Shown: piece after piece, positions 5,840-12,595 of the stretch | Position numbering within the stretch: position 1 is the stretch's first letter | Layout: every line of letters starts with the position of its first letter | Source of the DNA: an uncultured Acidimicrobiaceae bacterium | Lineage (GTDB): Bacteria; Actinomycetota; Acidimicrobiia; Acidimicrobiales; RAAP-2 | Assembly: GCA_937894805.1 (NCBI GenBank) | Contig: CALAYR010000055.1 | Coordinates: forward strand, 1-12,595 | DNA: 12,595 nt | Direction: 5' to 3' | Program-made: the position numbers and the translations under genes | The notes under the pieces: model-generated | The model's input: only the letters and a program-made list of their open reading frames with translations | Told to the model about the DNA's origin: nothing | Database searches by the model: none

Positions 5840-7354
5840 CTACTCCAAGTCGAGGATTTCGGACTGACCAACACCTACTGGCGAATTGGGCCGTACCTCA
5901 ATGACGCCTAGGGCAATCAGTACAAACATCGTGGGGATGAATGGGAGCCAGTATCGAGGATCGGGAGCCGACGAATAGGCCACCGCGCTCGCGAGCCCCA
6001 AGAGCTGCGATAGTGCCACAGCCAGCATTGCGAGCTCTCGACGACTGAAGGACTTGATTCGCCAACCCCCCAATGAACGTCGCTTCATCCCGAGAGCCAG
6101 GAGCAATCGAGCTCCGACTGCCGTCAACCCAATCCATAACAGATGATTGGGCAGCATGATGTTGTCATTAGCGGTCCGCATCAGCGAGTTGGGGAATGGC
6201 GATTTACTCGTGGGGTCGTGAGATCCAAACCACGTTCGCCAGTTTGGGTACAGCCGGTTACGACGGACCTCTGAATTCAGAAACACCACCGCCGGTTCGA
6301 ACTGTTCGAACTGGCGCTCACGCATTACCTGCCAGGCAATGGATCGGCCCATTTCTCGTGCGACAATCGCGGGATGTTGCGCAATGGCGCGCATGACGAG
6401 TGTGCCGAGTTCCTGCGACGTTGGACCGAGTTGATCTTGGTACTTCAACAAGAGCCTGCGCATCTGCGCGTCAAACATCGGGGCCAGATTCAGGCCGGGA
6501 ACGGGGACGAACTCTTGATTACGACAGGCCTTCTTGACGATGGCCCTGGTGAGCTGGGTCGCATGAGGGATGCGATCACAAGGAATAATTGGCGACCAGC
6601 GATAGACCAGTGTTGGATTGGCAATTGGGTTGTAGCTCGAGACTCCGTACACGCGCTCGTGGAGGTTAAATACCGGCAGACTGGGGGCCAGAAACAGGAC
6701 TGGCATGGCGGCCATAAGTGCCACTCGAACCGTCCACGATGTCCAGGAATCGCGAAGCTTCCAACGCTCGCGTAGCACCAGCGCGACACTCGCTACGGCC
6801 AGCGAGAGGCCCAGCGCAAGCAAGCTCGCCGCGTGCACCGATACCGCGAGACCGAATGTCGCTGCGCCGAGAGCAAGCATCAAGGCTTGCAACCAGTGGT
6901 TGCGCACCTTCATTGTCGCCACCACAGCAAATGTTCCAAGCGTCACGAGAGCCAACTCGATCGATTCGGTCAAAATCGCTCGCTCCATGAAGACAAGGTG
7001 AGGAATCGATGCGAAAACCATCGCCAGTACCAGTGCAATGTTGGGTCGCGTCAACAAGCGCAGGGTGGCGAAGACGAGGACGCTACTGACCACACCCAAG
7101 ATGAGCTGAACAATCAGCACCCGATGCTCGGACATGTGGTGATTGGTAAGAAAGTCCCAGATATGTTGCACGGTGTACGAATGGCCGCTCCTGCAAGGAT
7201 TATCCGGACGAACAGGCCAGTAGCACATTGAGTCTGGGAAGTAGGCGGCGCCGGCACTACTGCTCCACCACGAGAGTCGAACCTTGAGGGCGACAGCAAT
7301 GACGAGGAGTACTCGCCACGGAAGCCACGCGAGCGAAATTCGTGGCTTATTCAT
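5840..7354 (-). CDS. Polytopic membrane protein, GT-C glycosyltransferase-like
   Basis: Uncharacterized integral membrane protein of 504 residues with roughly ten hydrophobic segments. Features recall the GT-C fold (ArnT/PMT-like enzymes that take sugars from polyprenyl-phosphate carriers outside the membrane). The first extracytoplasmic loop holds YFPDSMCYW with D41, followed by MERAILTESIELA (E124, E130) at the second loop-helix junction. A soluble region of about 180 residues (230-400) follows, and DPRYWLPFIP (465-474) lies near the C-terminus. In GT-C enzymes the first-loop Asp is catalytic; that D41 fills this role is inference. The ATG at 7354 has no Shine-Dalgarno; a TAGCCT hexamer eight bases upstream (7368-7363) may give a very short leader. 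The gene is divergent from glnK. Substrate and partners are not evident and no cell-wall gene cluster surrounds it. Confidence 0.75.
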   Translation of the reverse strand: MNKPRISLAWLPWRVLLVIAVALKVRLSWWSSSAGAAYFPDSMCYWPVRPDNPCRSGHSYTVQHIWDFLTNHHMSEHRVLIVQLILGVVSSVLVFATLRLLTRPNIALVLAMVFASIPHLVFMERAILTESIELALVTLGTFAVVATMKVRNHWLQALMLALGAATFGLAVSVHAASLLALGLSLAVASVALVLRERWKLRDSWTSWTVRVALMAAMPVLFLAPSLPVFNLHERVYGVSSYNPIANPTLVYRWSPIIPCDRIPHATQLTRAIVKKACRNQEFVPVPGLNLAPMFDAQMRRLLLKYQDQLGPTSQELGTLVMRAIAQHPAIVAREMGRSIAWQVMRERQFEQFEPAVVFLNSEVRRNRLYPNWRTWFGSHDPTSKSPFPNSLMRTANDNIMLPNHLLWIGLTAVGARLLLALGMKRRSLGGWRIKSFSRRELAMLAVALSQLLGLASAVAYSSAPDPRYWLPFIPTMFVLIALGVIEVRPNSPVGVGQSEILDLE

Positions 7355-7364
7355 GATGAATCAG

Positions 7365-7392
7365 GCTACCGGCTTCAAACTTGCCCTATCTT
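7365..7392 (+). promoter_or_regulatory. Candidate glnK promoter with a partial GlnR-like box
   Basis: TATCTT at 7387-7392 is a reasonable -10 box, placing the transcript start near 7399 and a leader of about 24 bases before the ATG at 7423. Just upstream, GCTAC-N6-CAAAC (7365-7380) resembles one GTnAC-N6-GaAAC repeat of the actinobacterial GlnR nitrogen regulator, with two mismatches in the specified bases. No second repeat is seen at the next register. The promoter is likely; the GlnR reading is weak and rests on gene context. Confidence 0.3.
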
Positions 7393-7422
7393 TGGAGGCA
7401 ATTGTTAGGGGCTGAGCGAACC

Positions 7423-7767
7423 ATGGAACTCAAATTAATTACAGCAATCATCAAGCCATTCAAGATTGATGACGTTAAGGCTGGGCTAAAGACTGTTGGC
7501 GTAGACGGATTGACCGTTACCGAAGTGCACGGCTTTGGCCGTCAACGTGGACACACCGAGGTGTACCGCGGCGCCGAGTACGAGATTGATTTTGTTCCCA
7601 AGTTGAAGCTCGAGATCATTACGAACGCGAATCAAGTTGATGAAATTGTCAACGCCCTCGTTGCCAGTGCATCTACCGGCTCCATCGGTGATGGAAAGAT
7701 TTGGGTCTCCCCCCTTGAAACGGTCGTCCGAGTTCGCACCGATGAGCGCGGCTCTGACGCGATTTAG
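7423..7767 (+). CDS. glnK: Nitrogen regulatory protein PII (GlnK type)
   Basis: Small trimeric signal protein that senses 2-oxoglutarate and ATP/ADP and, when nitrogen is ample, blocks AmtB. The 114-residue product shows the PII pattern throughout: KLITAIIKPFK at the start, TVTEVHGFGRQRGHTEVYRGAEY (31-53) with the T-loop tyrosine at 53 (Tyr51 of E. coli), and the B-loop TGSIGDGKIWV (85-95). In Corynebacterium and Streptomyces this tyrosine is adenylylated rather than uridylylated; the same may hold here. The ATG at 7423 gives the canonical PII N-terminus. It has only a distant AGGGG (7407-7411). A TTG at 7402 behind GGAGG (7394-7398, three bases away) would add seven residues and is less likely. 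amtB follows 11 bases after the stop with its ribosome site overlapping this stop codon, so the two are surely co-expressed. Confidence 0.95.
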   Translation: MELKLITAIIKPFKIDDVKAGLKTVGVDGLTVTEVHGFGRQRGHTEVYRGAEYEIDFVPKLKLEIITNANQVDEIVNALVASASTGSIGDGKIWVSPLETVVRVRTDERGSDAI

Positions 7768-7770
7768 GAG
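7766..7770 (+). promoter_or_regulatory. amtB ribosome binding site overlapping the glnK stop
   Basis: AGGAG shares its first two bases with the TAG stop of glnK (7765-7767) and lies eight bases before the ATG at 7779. It decides the amtB start, since the GTG at 7770 and the ATG at 7773 are too close to it. The overlap suggests translational coupling of the two genes. Confidence 0.7.
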
Positions 7771-7778
7771 TGATGGCC

Positions 7779-9029
7779 ATGAATACAACTGACACGCTCT
7801 GGGTAATTCTCAGCGCCGCACTCGTCCTCTTTATGACTCCCGGGCTGGCCCTCTTTTATGGCGGCATGGTTCGCAGCAAGAACGTTCTCGCGATAATGAT
7901 GAACAGCCTCGCCGCCATGGCCGTTGTTACCGTCATCTGGGTCGCAATCGCCGGCTCTTTGTCATTTGGCGATGATCTGGGAGGAGGGCTCCTCGGCAAC
8001 CTCTCCCTCGCTGGACTTGCCCATATTCCTTCTTCGCTTCCCGGTCTTTCCGGAGTTCATGCCTCATCGCTCTCGGTCTTGCTGTATCAGATGATGTTCG
8101 CCATCATCACGGCTGCGCTGATCAGTGGCGGTACCACGGACCGCATCAAATTCTCCTCCTTTGTCGTGCTGATTTCCATCTGGACGGTGGCCGTCTACGC
8201 CCCACTGGCCCACTGGGTATTCAGCCCGAACGGCTGGCTGGCCCATCGAGGAGTGTTGGACTTTGCCGGTGGCACGGTTGTTGAAATCAACTCGGGATTC
8301 TCGACGCTCGCGGTGGTCTTGGTACTCGGCCCACGTAAGGGGTGGCCCCGCGACTCCATGACCCCCCACTCCGTGCCCCTCAGTCTTTTGGGCCTCGGCA
8401 TTTTGTGGTTTGGCTGGCTGGGATTCAACGGGGGATCATCTCTTGCGATGAACGATGTTGCCGTTTCAGCGGTGCTCAACACCCAGCTCGCAGCCGCGGC
8501 CGGTCTCATCGGCTGGCTCATCTACGAGCGGACGACCGAGCACTACGCCACGACACTGGGGGCCGCATCGGGTGGTGTGGCTGGGATGGTTGCCATCACG
8601 CCGTGTGCCGGGTTCGTACAGCCCTACGCCGCGTTGATTATCGGACTCATCGCGGGACTGGCCTGCGCCAAGGCCGTGCGCATGAAATTCAAACTCGGCA
8701 TCGACGACTCGTTAGACGTCCTCGGTGTTCACGGCGTCGGTGGAGTGATTGGCATGGTCCTCCTGGGGCTCTTCGCCACCAAGTCCATCAACCCAGCCGG
8801 TGCCGATGGTCTTCTGCAGGGCGGTGGGTTCGCGCTGTTGGCTGACGAGTTGCTCGCCATTGTCGTAACGGCATCCTTCGCCTTTGGGGTCACGTGGCTC
8901 ATTGCTCAGGCGATTTCTAAGACCATCGGACTGCGCGTTAGCGAGGAAGATGAGTTGAAGGGTCTCGACCTCACCCAGCACGCCGAGAGCGCCTATTCGG
9001 GTGGTGGTTCGGGTCGCTTCAGTAGTTAA
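7779..9029 (+). CDS. amtB: Ammonium channel AmtB, with Glu at the first twin-His position
   Basis: Trimeric inner-membrane ammonium transporter regulated by GlnK. The 416-residue product has about eleven transmembrane helices. E. coli AmtB landmarks map onto it: gate Phe residues F107 and F216 (GFNGGS), recruitment-site W146 and S220, and the structural D161 of LDFAGGT. The pore histidine pair is changed: the second, H318 (LGVHGVGG), is kept, but the first is glutamate, E169, in GGTVVEINSG (codon GAA). A Glu at this place is known from fungal Mep1/Mep3, so the protein is probably functional with altered conduction. The tail SEEDELKGLDLTQHAESAY is the conserved cytosolic region that contacts GlnK. 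The start was set by AGGAG eight bases before ATG 7779; GTG 7770 would add three residues. The stop overlaps the stop of the convergent esterase gene. Confidence 0.95.
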   Translation: MNTTDTLWVILSAALVLFMTPGLALFYGGMVRSKNVLAIMMNSLAAMAVVTVIWVAIAGSLSFGDDLGGGLLGNLSLAGLAHIPSSLPGLSGVHASSLSVLLYQMMFAIITAALISGGTTDRIKFSSFVVLISIWTVAVYAPLAHWVFSPNGWLAHRGVLDFAGGTVVEINSGFSTLAVVLVLGPRKGWPRDSMTPHSVPLSLLGLGILWFGWLGFNGGSSLAMNDVAVSAVLNTQLAAAAGLIGWLIYERTTEHYATTLGAASGGVAGMVAITPCAGFVQPYAALIIGLIAGLACAKAVRMKFKLGIDDSLDVLGVHGVGGVIGMVLLGLFATKSINPAGADGLLQGGGFALLADELLAIVVTASFAFGVTWLIAQAISKTIGLRVSEEDELKGLDLTQHAESAYSGGGSGRFSS

Positions 9030-9967
9030 GCGATGTGGAGTGCTCGAGAGAGCGCTGCCATGTGTTCCATAAGAATGCGCTTCGAGACATCGGCCTTGGG
9101 CTCCAGGATGCTGCCGTGGAACGTTCCGGGGTAGGCGTGGAGCTCAACGTGCACTCCCGAACGCATGAGCGTCATGGCGTAGGCAATACCTTCGTCACGG
9201 AGCGGATCGAACTCCATTACCGAGATGTAGGCCGGGGGAAGATTCTCCAACGTTTCGGCGCGAGCCGGAGCGGCGTAGATGGGTACATCACCAGCGAGGC
9301 CTCGGAGGTAGTACTGCCAACTCAGTTCGGCGTTCGGACGATTCCATACCGGCGTGTCAACAAAGGCCACCATGCTGGCTGTTTCGAGTCGATCGTCGAG
9401 TTCGGGAATATCCAAGAGCTGGAAGGCAATTGGTAGTTGCGCGCCATCGCGATTGAACAACGCTAAGCCCGCCGCCAGACCGGCACCGGCCGAAGTTCCA
9501 AAGAGGACGACCCGATCCACGTCAATGCCGAGCGTGGCCGACTCGGCGTGAATCCACTGGAGCGCAGCGGCGCAGTCCATCAGCGCCGCGGGATAGGGAT
9601 GCTCGGGGGCCAAGCGGTACTCAACCGAGACGAAGACGGCGGGAAGGAACTGGGCAAAGTTGACGGTGATCGGCAAATCGGTCAACACGCTGCCAACGGC
9701 AAATCCTCCGCCATGGATACGGAGCACGCACGGGGCGTTAGCGGTCACGTTGGTGGACCGATAGACGTGGACGGTCACCGGTGGCTCGCCCGGTAGGCCC
9801 GGAATCTCGTGCGAGCTGATTGTTAGGCCGACCGTATTGAGGGAGGCGGCCACCCGCTCGCCATTGGCCGCCTGAAAAGAACGGGCCGCTTCGATATCGG
9901 TAAAGGTTGCCGAGGTGGGCAGCAACTGCAGAATGGCCTCGTACTCGCCGTCAAAGTCGTAACCCAT
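9026..9967 (-). CDS. Alpha/beta hydrolase, hormone-sensitive-lipase family esterase (GTSAG type)
   Basis: Predicted carboxylesterase acting on short to medium acyl esters, probably cytosolic as no signal peptide is seen. The 313-residue product has the HSL oxyanion motif HGGGF (85-89), nucleophile S159 in GTSAGAG, acid D254 in EFDPLRDEG and H284 in GTFHGS, so the triad is complete. A cap region of about 80 N-terminal residues precedes the fold. GTSAG instead of GDSAG places it in the GTSAG branch of the family. The ATG at 9967 has an AGGA seven bases upstream and lies only nine bases after the stop of the MFS exporter gene, so the two form an operon. This suggests, but does not show, that the esterase and exporter deal with the same compound or its ester. 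Confidence 0.92.
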   Translation of the reverse strand: MGYDFDGEYEAILQLLPTSATFTDIEAARSFQAANGERVAASLNTVGLTISSHEIPGLPGEPPVTVHVYRSTNVTANAPCVLRIHGGGFAVGSVLTDLPITVNFAQFLPAVFVSVEYRLAPEHPYPAALMDCAAALQWIHAESATLGIDVDRVVLFGTSAGAGLAAGLALFNRDGAQLPIAFQLLDIPELDDRLETASMVAFVDTPVWNRPNAELSWQYYLRGLAGDVPIYAAPARAETLENLPPAYISVMEFDPLRDEGIAYAMTLMRSGVHVELHAYPGTFHGSILEPKADVSKRILMEHMAALSRALHIA

Positions 9968-9976
9968 GGAGGAATC

Positions 9977-11428
9977 CTACGAGTTGGTCGTGGGCACCGA
10001 AGGCTTGCGGAAGACCGACAGCACCTTGTCGTCATCGATAAAGAAGGCCGTCACGGCCCCGAGAAAGGCGAAGATGCAGGTCCACATAAACGGCACCTTG
10101 TAGGCGTTGTAGGCGTAGGCCAAATCGTGCACCTGTGCCGGAATCTTGTCGAGTTGAGCCATCAGCACTGAGATCAACACAGCGATTCCCAGCGAACTCG
10201 CCACCTGCCGCTGAGTCGAGAACAGGGCGCTCGCCCGTCCCGTGTCGAGGGGTTGAATCTGCGAGAAGGCGGCGGCCTGGAGCGGGATGAAGACAAAGGC
10301 CCAACAGAGACCTCGACCGAAGAGAATGACGCGGTAGACCCAGAGATTCGTCTCCGGGGTTGTCCACATCAGTAACAACATGACAAAGCCGGCGACAATG
10401 AGGCCAATAGATATGAGTCGACGCGGACCTACTTTGGGGTAGAGCTTGCGAGCCACTTGACTCATCAAGATCACGCCGATGGCCTGAGGAAATGTGGTGA
10501 GGCCAGAGTCCGTTGGCGAGAGTCCTCGCACGCCCTGAAGCATTAGCGGCATGATCAACACCAGGCCGAAGAAACTGGCGGTCGCGAAGACCGACGTGAT
10601 GTTGGTCATAGTAAAGACACGATCGCGAAAGAGACGGAGGGCCAAAATGGGCTCGGCGATGCGTCGCTCCACCAAAATGAGCAGTGCCCCGAGCGAAATA
10701 CCGAGTGCGAGCGAGAGCAACACCGGTGTCGAATTCCACCCTTCCACCGCGACTTGATTCAGCCCGTAGAGAATTGCACCGAGCGACAGCGCGGAGAGAA
10801 CGAAGCCGGCCGGGTCGAACTTCCCAGCGGCCTCATGCTGATACTCCTTCAAGCGCAAGACGCCAATGACGAACGCCAGGATGCCAAAAGGCAGATTGAC
10901 GAAAAATATCCAGCGCCAACCCAACCCGTCAGTGATGAATCCGCCGAGCACGGGACCGGTCGCGGGAGCCAGGAGCGTCGGAATAGAGAGGAGTGCTCCG
11001 ACCTTGGCGCGTTCCATCGGTGGATACTCCCGGTAGAGCATGGCCGTACCGACCGGCGCCATCATGCCGCCACCAATTCCCTGCAGGAAACGGAAAGCCG
11101 TCAGCTGGTCGATGGAGCTAGCGGCGCCACAGAGCATGGAGGCGACTGTGAACGTAAACAGCGCAAAGAGAAAGATTTTTTTGGTTCCGAACTTGTCACC
11201 GAGCCAGCCGGAGGCGGGAATCCAGATGGCTAGCGACATGAGGTAACCCAAGACGACCCACGCCAAGTCCGTAGGAGTCCCGTGATGAAAATCGTTACCG
11301 ATGGCGGGAAGCGCCGTATTGACAATGGTGCCGTCCATGATGTCCATGAACATCGCGATGACAAACACTGTGGCAACGGCCGCACGATCGCTGATGGCGT
11401 AGATTCCTCTGCCTCGAATTTCCGTCAT
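9977..11428 (-). CDS. MFS drug-type exporter, DHA2 (EmrB/QacA) family
   Basis: Proton-driven multidrug-type efflux protein of the 14-helix DHA2 family in the inner membrane. The 483-residue product carries the family motifs in order: DIMDGTIVNTALP (29-41, motif D1), GWLGDKFGTKK (74-84, motif A), RFLQGIGGG (113-121, motif B) and GPVLGGF (158-164, antiporter motif C). The ATG at 11428 has AAAGG five bases upstream. The esterase gene follows nine bases after the stop. The upstream gap of 135 bases contains a perfect 16-base inverted repeat that could be an operator for a TetR-like repressor encoded elsewhere. EmrB homologues often pair with an EmrA adaptor; none is seen here, as expected for a monoderm. 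The family is secure; the substrate is unknown. Confidence 0.93.
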   Translation of the reverse strand: MTEIRGRGIYAISDRAAVATVFVIAMFMDIMDGTIVNTALPAIGNDFHHGTPTDLAWVVLGYLMSLAIWIPASGWLGDKFGTKKIFLFALFTFTVASMLCGAASSIDQLTAFRFLQGIGGGMMAPVGTAMLYREYPPMERAKVGALLSIPTLLAPATGPVLGGFITDGLGWRWIFFVNLPFGILAFVIGVLRLKEYQHEAAGKFDPAGFVLSALSLGAILYGLNQVAVEGWNSTPVLLSLALGISLGALLILVERRIAEPILALRLFRDRVFTMTNITSVFATASFFGLVLIMPLMLQGVRGLSPTDSGLTTFPQAIGVILMSQVARKLYPKVGPRRLISIGLIVAGFVMLLLMWTTPETNLWVYRVILFGRGLCWAFVFIPLQAAAFSQIQPLDTGRASALFSTQRQVASSLGIAVLISVLMAQLDKIPAQVHDLAYAYNAYKVPFMWTCIFAFLGAVTAFFIDDDKVLSVFRKPSVPTTNS

Positions 11429-11516
11429 TTATGCCTTTCGCAACCACCGAAACTTAGTTGTTCCAGGCATCAAAGACTCATCTCTTGGCAATCTTGGATT
11501 TCCCTAGCGTCAATTT

Positions 11517-11532
11517 TAAACGACAACGTTTA
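11517..11532. promoter_or_regulatory. Palindromic operator candidate upstream of the MFS-esterase operon
   Basis: TAAACG (11517-11522) and CGTTTA (11527-11532) form perfect arms around ACAA, in AT-rich sequence about 90 bases before the exporter start. The size and symmetry fit a dimeric repressor site, for instance TetR or MarR type, which often control such exporters. No regulator gene lies in the window, and I could not place a clear promoter beside it. Confidence 0.35.
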
Positions 11533-11554
11533 CTAACTTCTGAAGGCGGAGCAA

Positions 11555-11568
11555 GTTAACTGGTTAAC
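11555..11568 (-). repeat. GTTAAC-TG-GTTAAC repeat over the acyltransferase stop codon
   Basis: Two copies of the palindrome GTTAAC (11555-11560 and 11563-11568), two bases apart, can also fold as a short hairpin; weaker outer arms AGGCG (11544-11548) and CGCCT (11568-11572) flank it. It contains the stop codon of the acyltransferase. It may be a weak terminator or a protein-binding site; no U-tract follows on the minus strand. Confidence 0.25.
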
Positions 11569-12595
11569 GCCTAGGCGCTCCCGCAATGCGAATAGCGGCA
11601 GCTCCGACTACTAACACTGCGAGAGCTAGTCCTGATGAAAGCGGCAGGCCTGCATAGTGAATGACTCGAGTGGGAAATCCACCGAGCCCCGTAGCGGAGA
11701 ACATTAGGAGAGAAGCACCGCACAGGGTCACCCCTAGACCGATGGCAATTCCAGACCAACGAGTCGTCAATTGGGGCATGCGCGACGTAGCGTCCCAGAG
11801 TGGGAGGGGTGTATTTTCCAGCACCCAGAGAACTCTGACAATCAACAGCACCATTGCAATGAACGCAAGCAAGTGAACCGGCCACCAGTACCAGTAGTTC
11901 GCCCCAGCTGCAATAACCCCATGAGAAAGCTTGACGTGACCACCGAATCCGGTCAGCCGCTCCAGCACCACGAGCAAGATCAGCATGGGGAGGTGCCACA
12001 GATAGAGGGTCATCGCCACGGTGTTTATGAGCACGGCATAGCGCCAAGCTCGGTCTCGAGCAAAAAACTTGCGAAGCGGAACCACACAACTCATCGCAAT
12101 CATGCATATGACCAGCGAATGAACCATCAGCGGAACTGTCGGTGGTGCCATATTGGAAACTTGCTCGCCAGGCATTCCAACCATTGAAAGGGGGTAGTGA
12201 GCAAGCTTCACAATCAGCAAATTGGTCACTAGCCCGCCCATCGCCATCAGGCCAGCAATCCAACTCTTTGGCGGACGTTCGACGTACCAAATCCCAAGTT
12301 GAGCGGCGAAGCACCAAACTACGACAAAATTTATTAACCCCAAAGCGCTGGGGCCATGCAATCCAAACCGAGCAATATCAACAATTACGGCTATGACTAC
12401 GAGCATGATCATCGTGCTGTACGGCCGATTCTGATGAAGATTGAAGAAAATGGGCCCCAACGCAGTCACAATGAGGTAAGCCCCTAGAAACCAGAGCAGC
12501 TGTGTTGTAAGAAGGAGCAGCGGTGCCGTCACGTTGATGGGGCCAAAATGTGCGACAACGAGTGCTGTTGGAGCCATGATCGCGAAATAAACCCA
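11564..12595 (-). CDS. Acyltransferase 3 family membrane protein (5' end cut by window edge)
   Basis: Integral membrane acyltransferase of the family that transfers acetyl or other acyl groups to extracytoplasmic sugars or lipids. About 343 residues are visible; the frame is open to the window edge (codons TGG GTT TAT TTC before an internal ATG at 12577), so the true start and the N-terminal part that carries the catalytic His of the family are outside. The visible part has about nine hydrophobic helices. Family-like segments are YVERPPKSW (98-106, counted from the ATG at 12577), NMAPPTVPLMVHSL (142-155) and the LYLWHLPML helix (191-199). The product ends at a TAA within a GTTAAC repeat, and the gene is on the same strand as the exporter 135 bases further on, probably in a separate transcription unit. 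The acceptor cannot be predicted. Confidence 0.8.
   Translation of the reverse strand, partial: WVYFAIMAPTALVVAHFGPINVTAPLLLLTTQLLWFLGAYLIVTALGPIFFNLHQNRPYSTMIMLVVIAVIVDIARFGLHGPSALGLINFVVVWCFAAQLGIWYVERPPKSWIAGLMAMGGLVTNLLIVKLAHYPLSMVGMPGEQVSNMAPPTVPLMVHSLVICMIAMSCVVPLRKFFARDRAWRYAVLINTVAMTLYLWHLPMLILLVVLERLTGFGGHVKLSHGVIAAGANYWYWWPVHLLAFIAMVLLIVRVLWVLENTPLPLWDATSRMPQLTTRWSGIAIGLGVTLCGASLLMFSATGLGGFPTRVIHYAGLPLSSGLALAVLVVGAAAIRIAGAPRR

Noticed and set aside
7402..7422. TTG start adding seven residues to GlnK
   Set aside because: PII proteins start right before the ITAIIKP strand; GGAGG is only three bases away and probably upstream of the transcript start.
8342..8845. Open plus-strand frame of 167 residues inside amtB
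   Set aside because: Out-of-frame shadow of amtB rich in Arg and His, as expected from GC-rich third positions.
10032..10739. Open minus-strand frame of 235 residues inside the MFS exporter
   Set aside because: Same-strand shifted frame of a continuous, motif-complete exporter; translation lacks hydrophobic helices and no frameshift is needed to explain the gene.
11571..12317. Open minus-strand frame of 248 residues inside the acyltransferase
   Set aside because: Shifted frame of the membrane protein; Ser/Arg/Cys-rich with no recognisable fold, while the main frame shows regular helices and family motifs.
1..12595. Mobile element, CRISPR array or tRNA
   Set aside because: No transposase or integrase reading frame, no regularly spaced repeats, and no cloverleaf-like gap were seen; gaps between genes are all short.

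Overview
The window holds eleven protein-coding genes packed with little spacing. Nine are complete and two are cut by the window edges. No rRNA, tRNA, CRISPR array, insertion sequence or phage gene is visible, and no gene-free stretch exceeds about 140 bases. Base composition is moderately GC-rich and even across the window, with no sign of recent transfer. An F420-type luciferase-like oxidoreductase, mycobacterial-style SDR and MBL proteins, GTG starts and several probably leaderless starts point to an actinobacterium. A moderate-GC lineage such as Acidimicrobiia is possible, but there is no marker gene here, so the lineage is an inference.

Layout, left to right. Three minus-strand genes cover 1-2760: a LLM-class F420-dependent oxidoreductase (left-truncated), a rhodanese/metallo-beta-lactamase fusion of persulfide-dioxygenase type, and a short-chain dehydrogenase. 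Divergent from these is trhO (tRNA U34 hydroxylase, 2899-3804, plus). It meets tail-to-tail a secreted copper type II monooxygenase of the PHM/DBM fold (3801-4985, minus). Upstream of that on the same strand are an AqpZ-like aquaporin (5073-5777) and a GT-C-like polytopic membrane protein (5840-7354). A perfect inverted repeat lies on each side of the aquaporin gene. Then come the divergent glnK-amtB pair (7423-9029, plus), a PII signal protein and an ammonium channel. It again ends tail-to-tail, here with an HSL-type esterase (9026-9967, minus), which is the second gene of an operon led by a DHA2/EmrB-type MFS exporter (9977-11428, minus). The right edge is a truncated acyltransferase-3 membrane protein.

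Functional links: only glnK-amtB is a clear working pair (nitrogen sensing and ammonium uptake, with GlnK plugging the channel). The exporter and esterase are probably co-transcribed. The remainder is a collection of single-gene functions: sulfide detoxification, tRNA modification, water flux and envelope modification.

Most worth a second look: an AmtB whose first twin-His residue is Glu; a bacterial PHM-type monooxygenase that keeps all six copper ligands; three starts with a TAnnnT box exactly six bases before the start codon (leaderless signature); two convergent gene pairs sharing palindromic 4-bp stop overlaps; and the paired hairpins around aqpZ. I found no clearly new multi-gene system.
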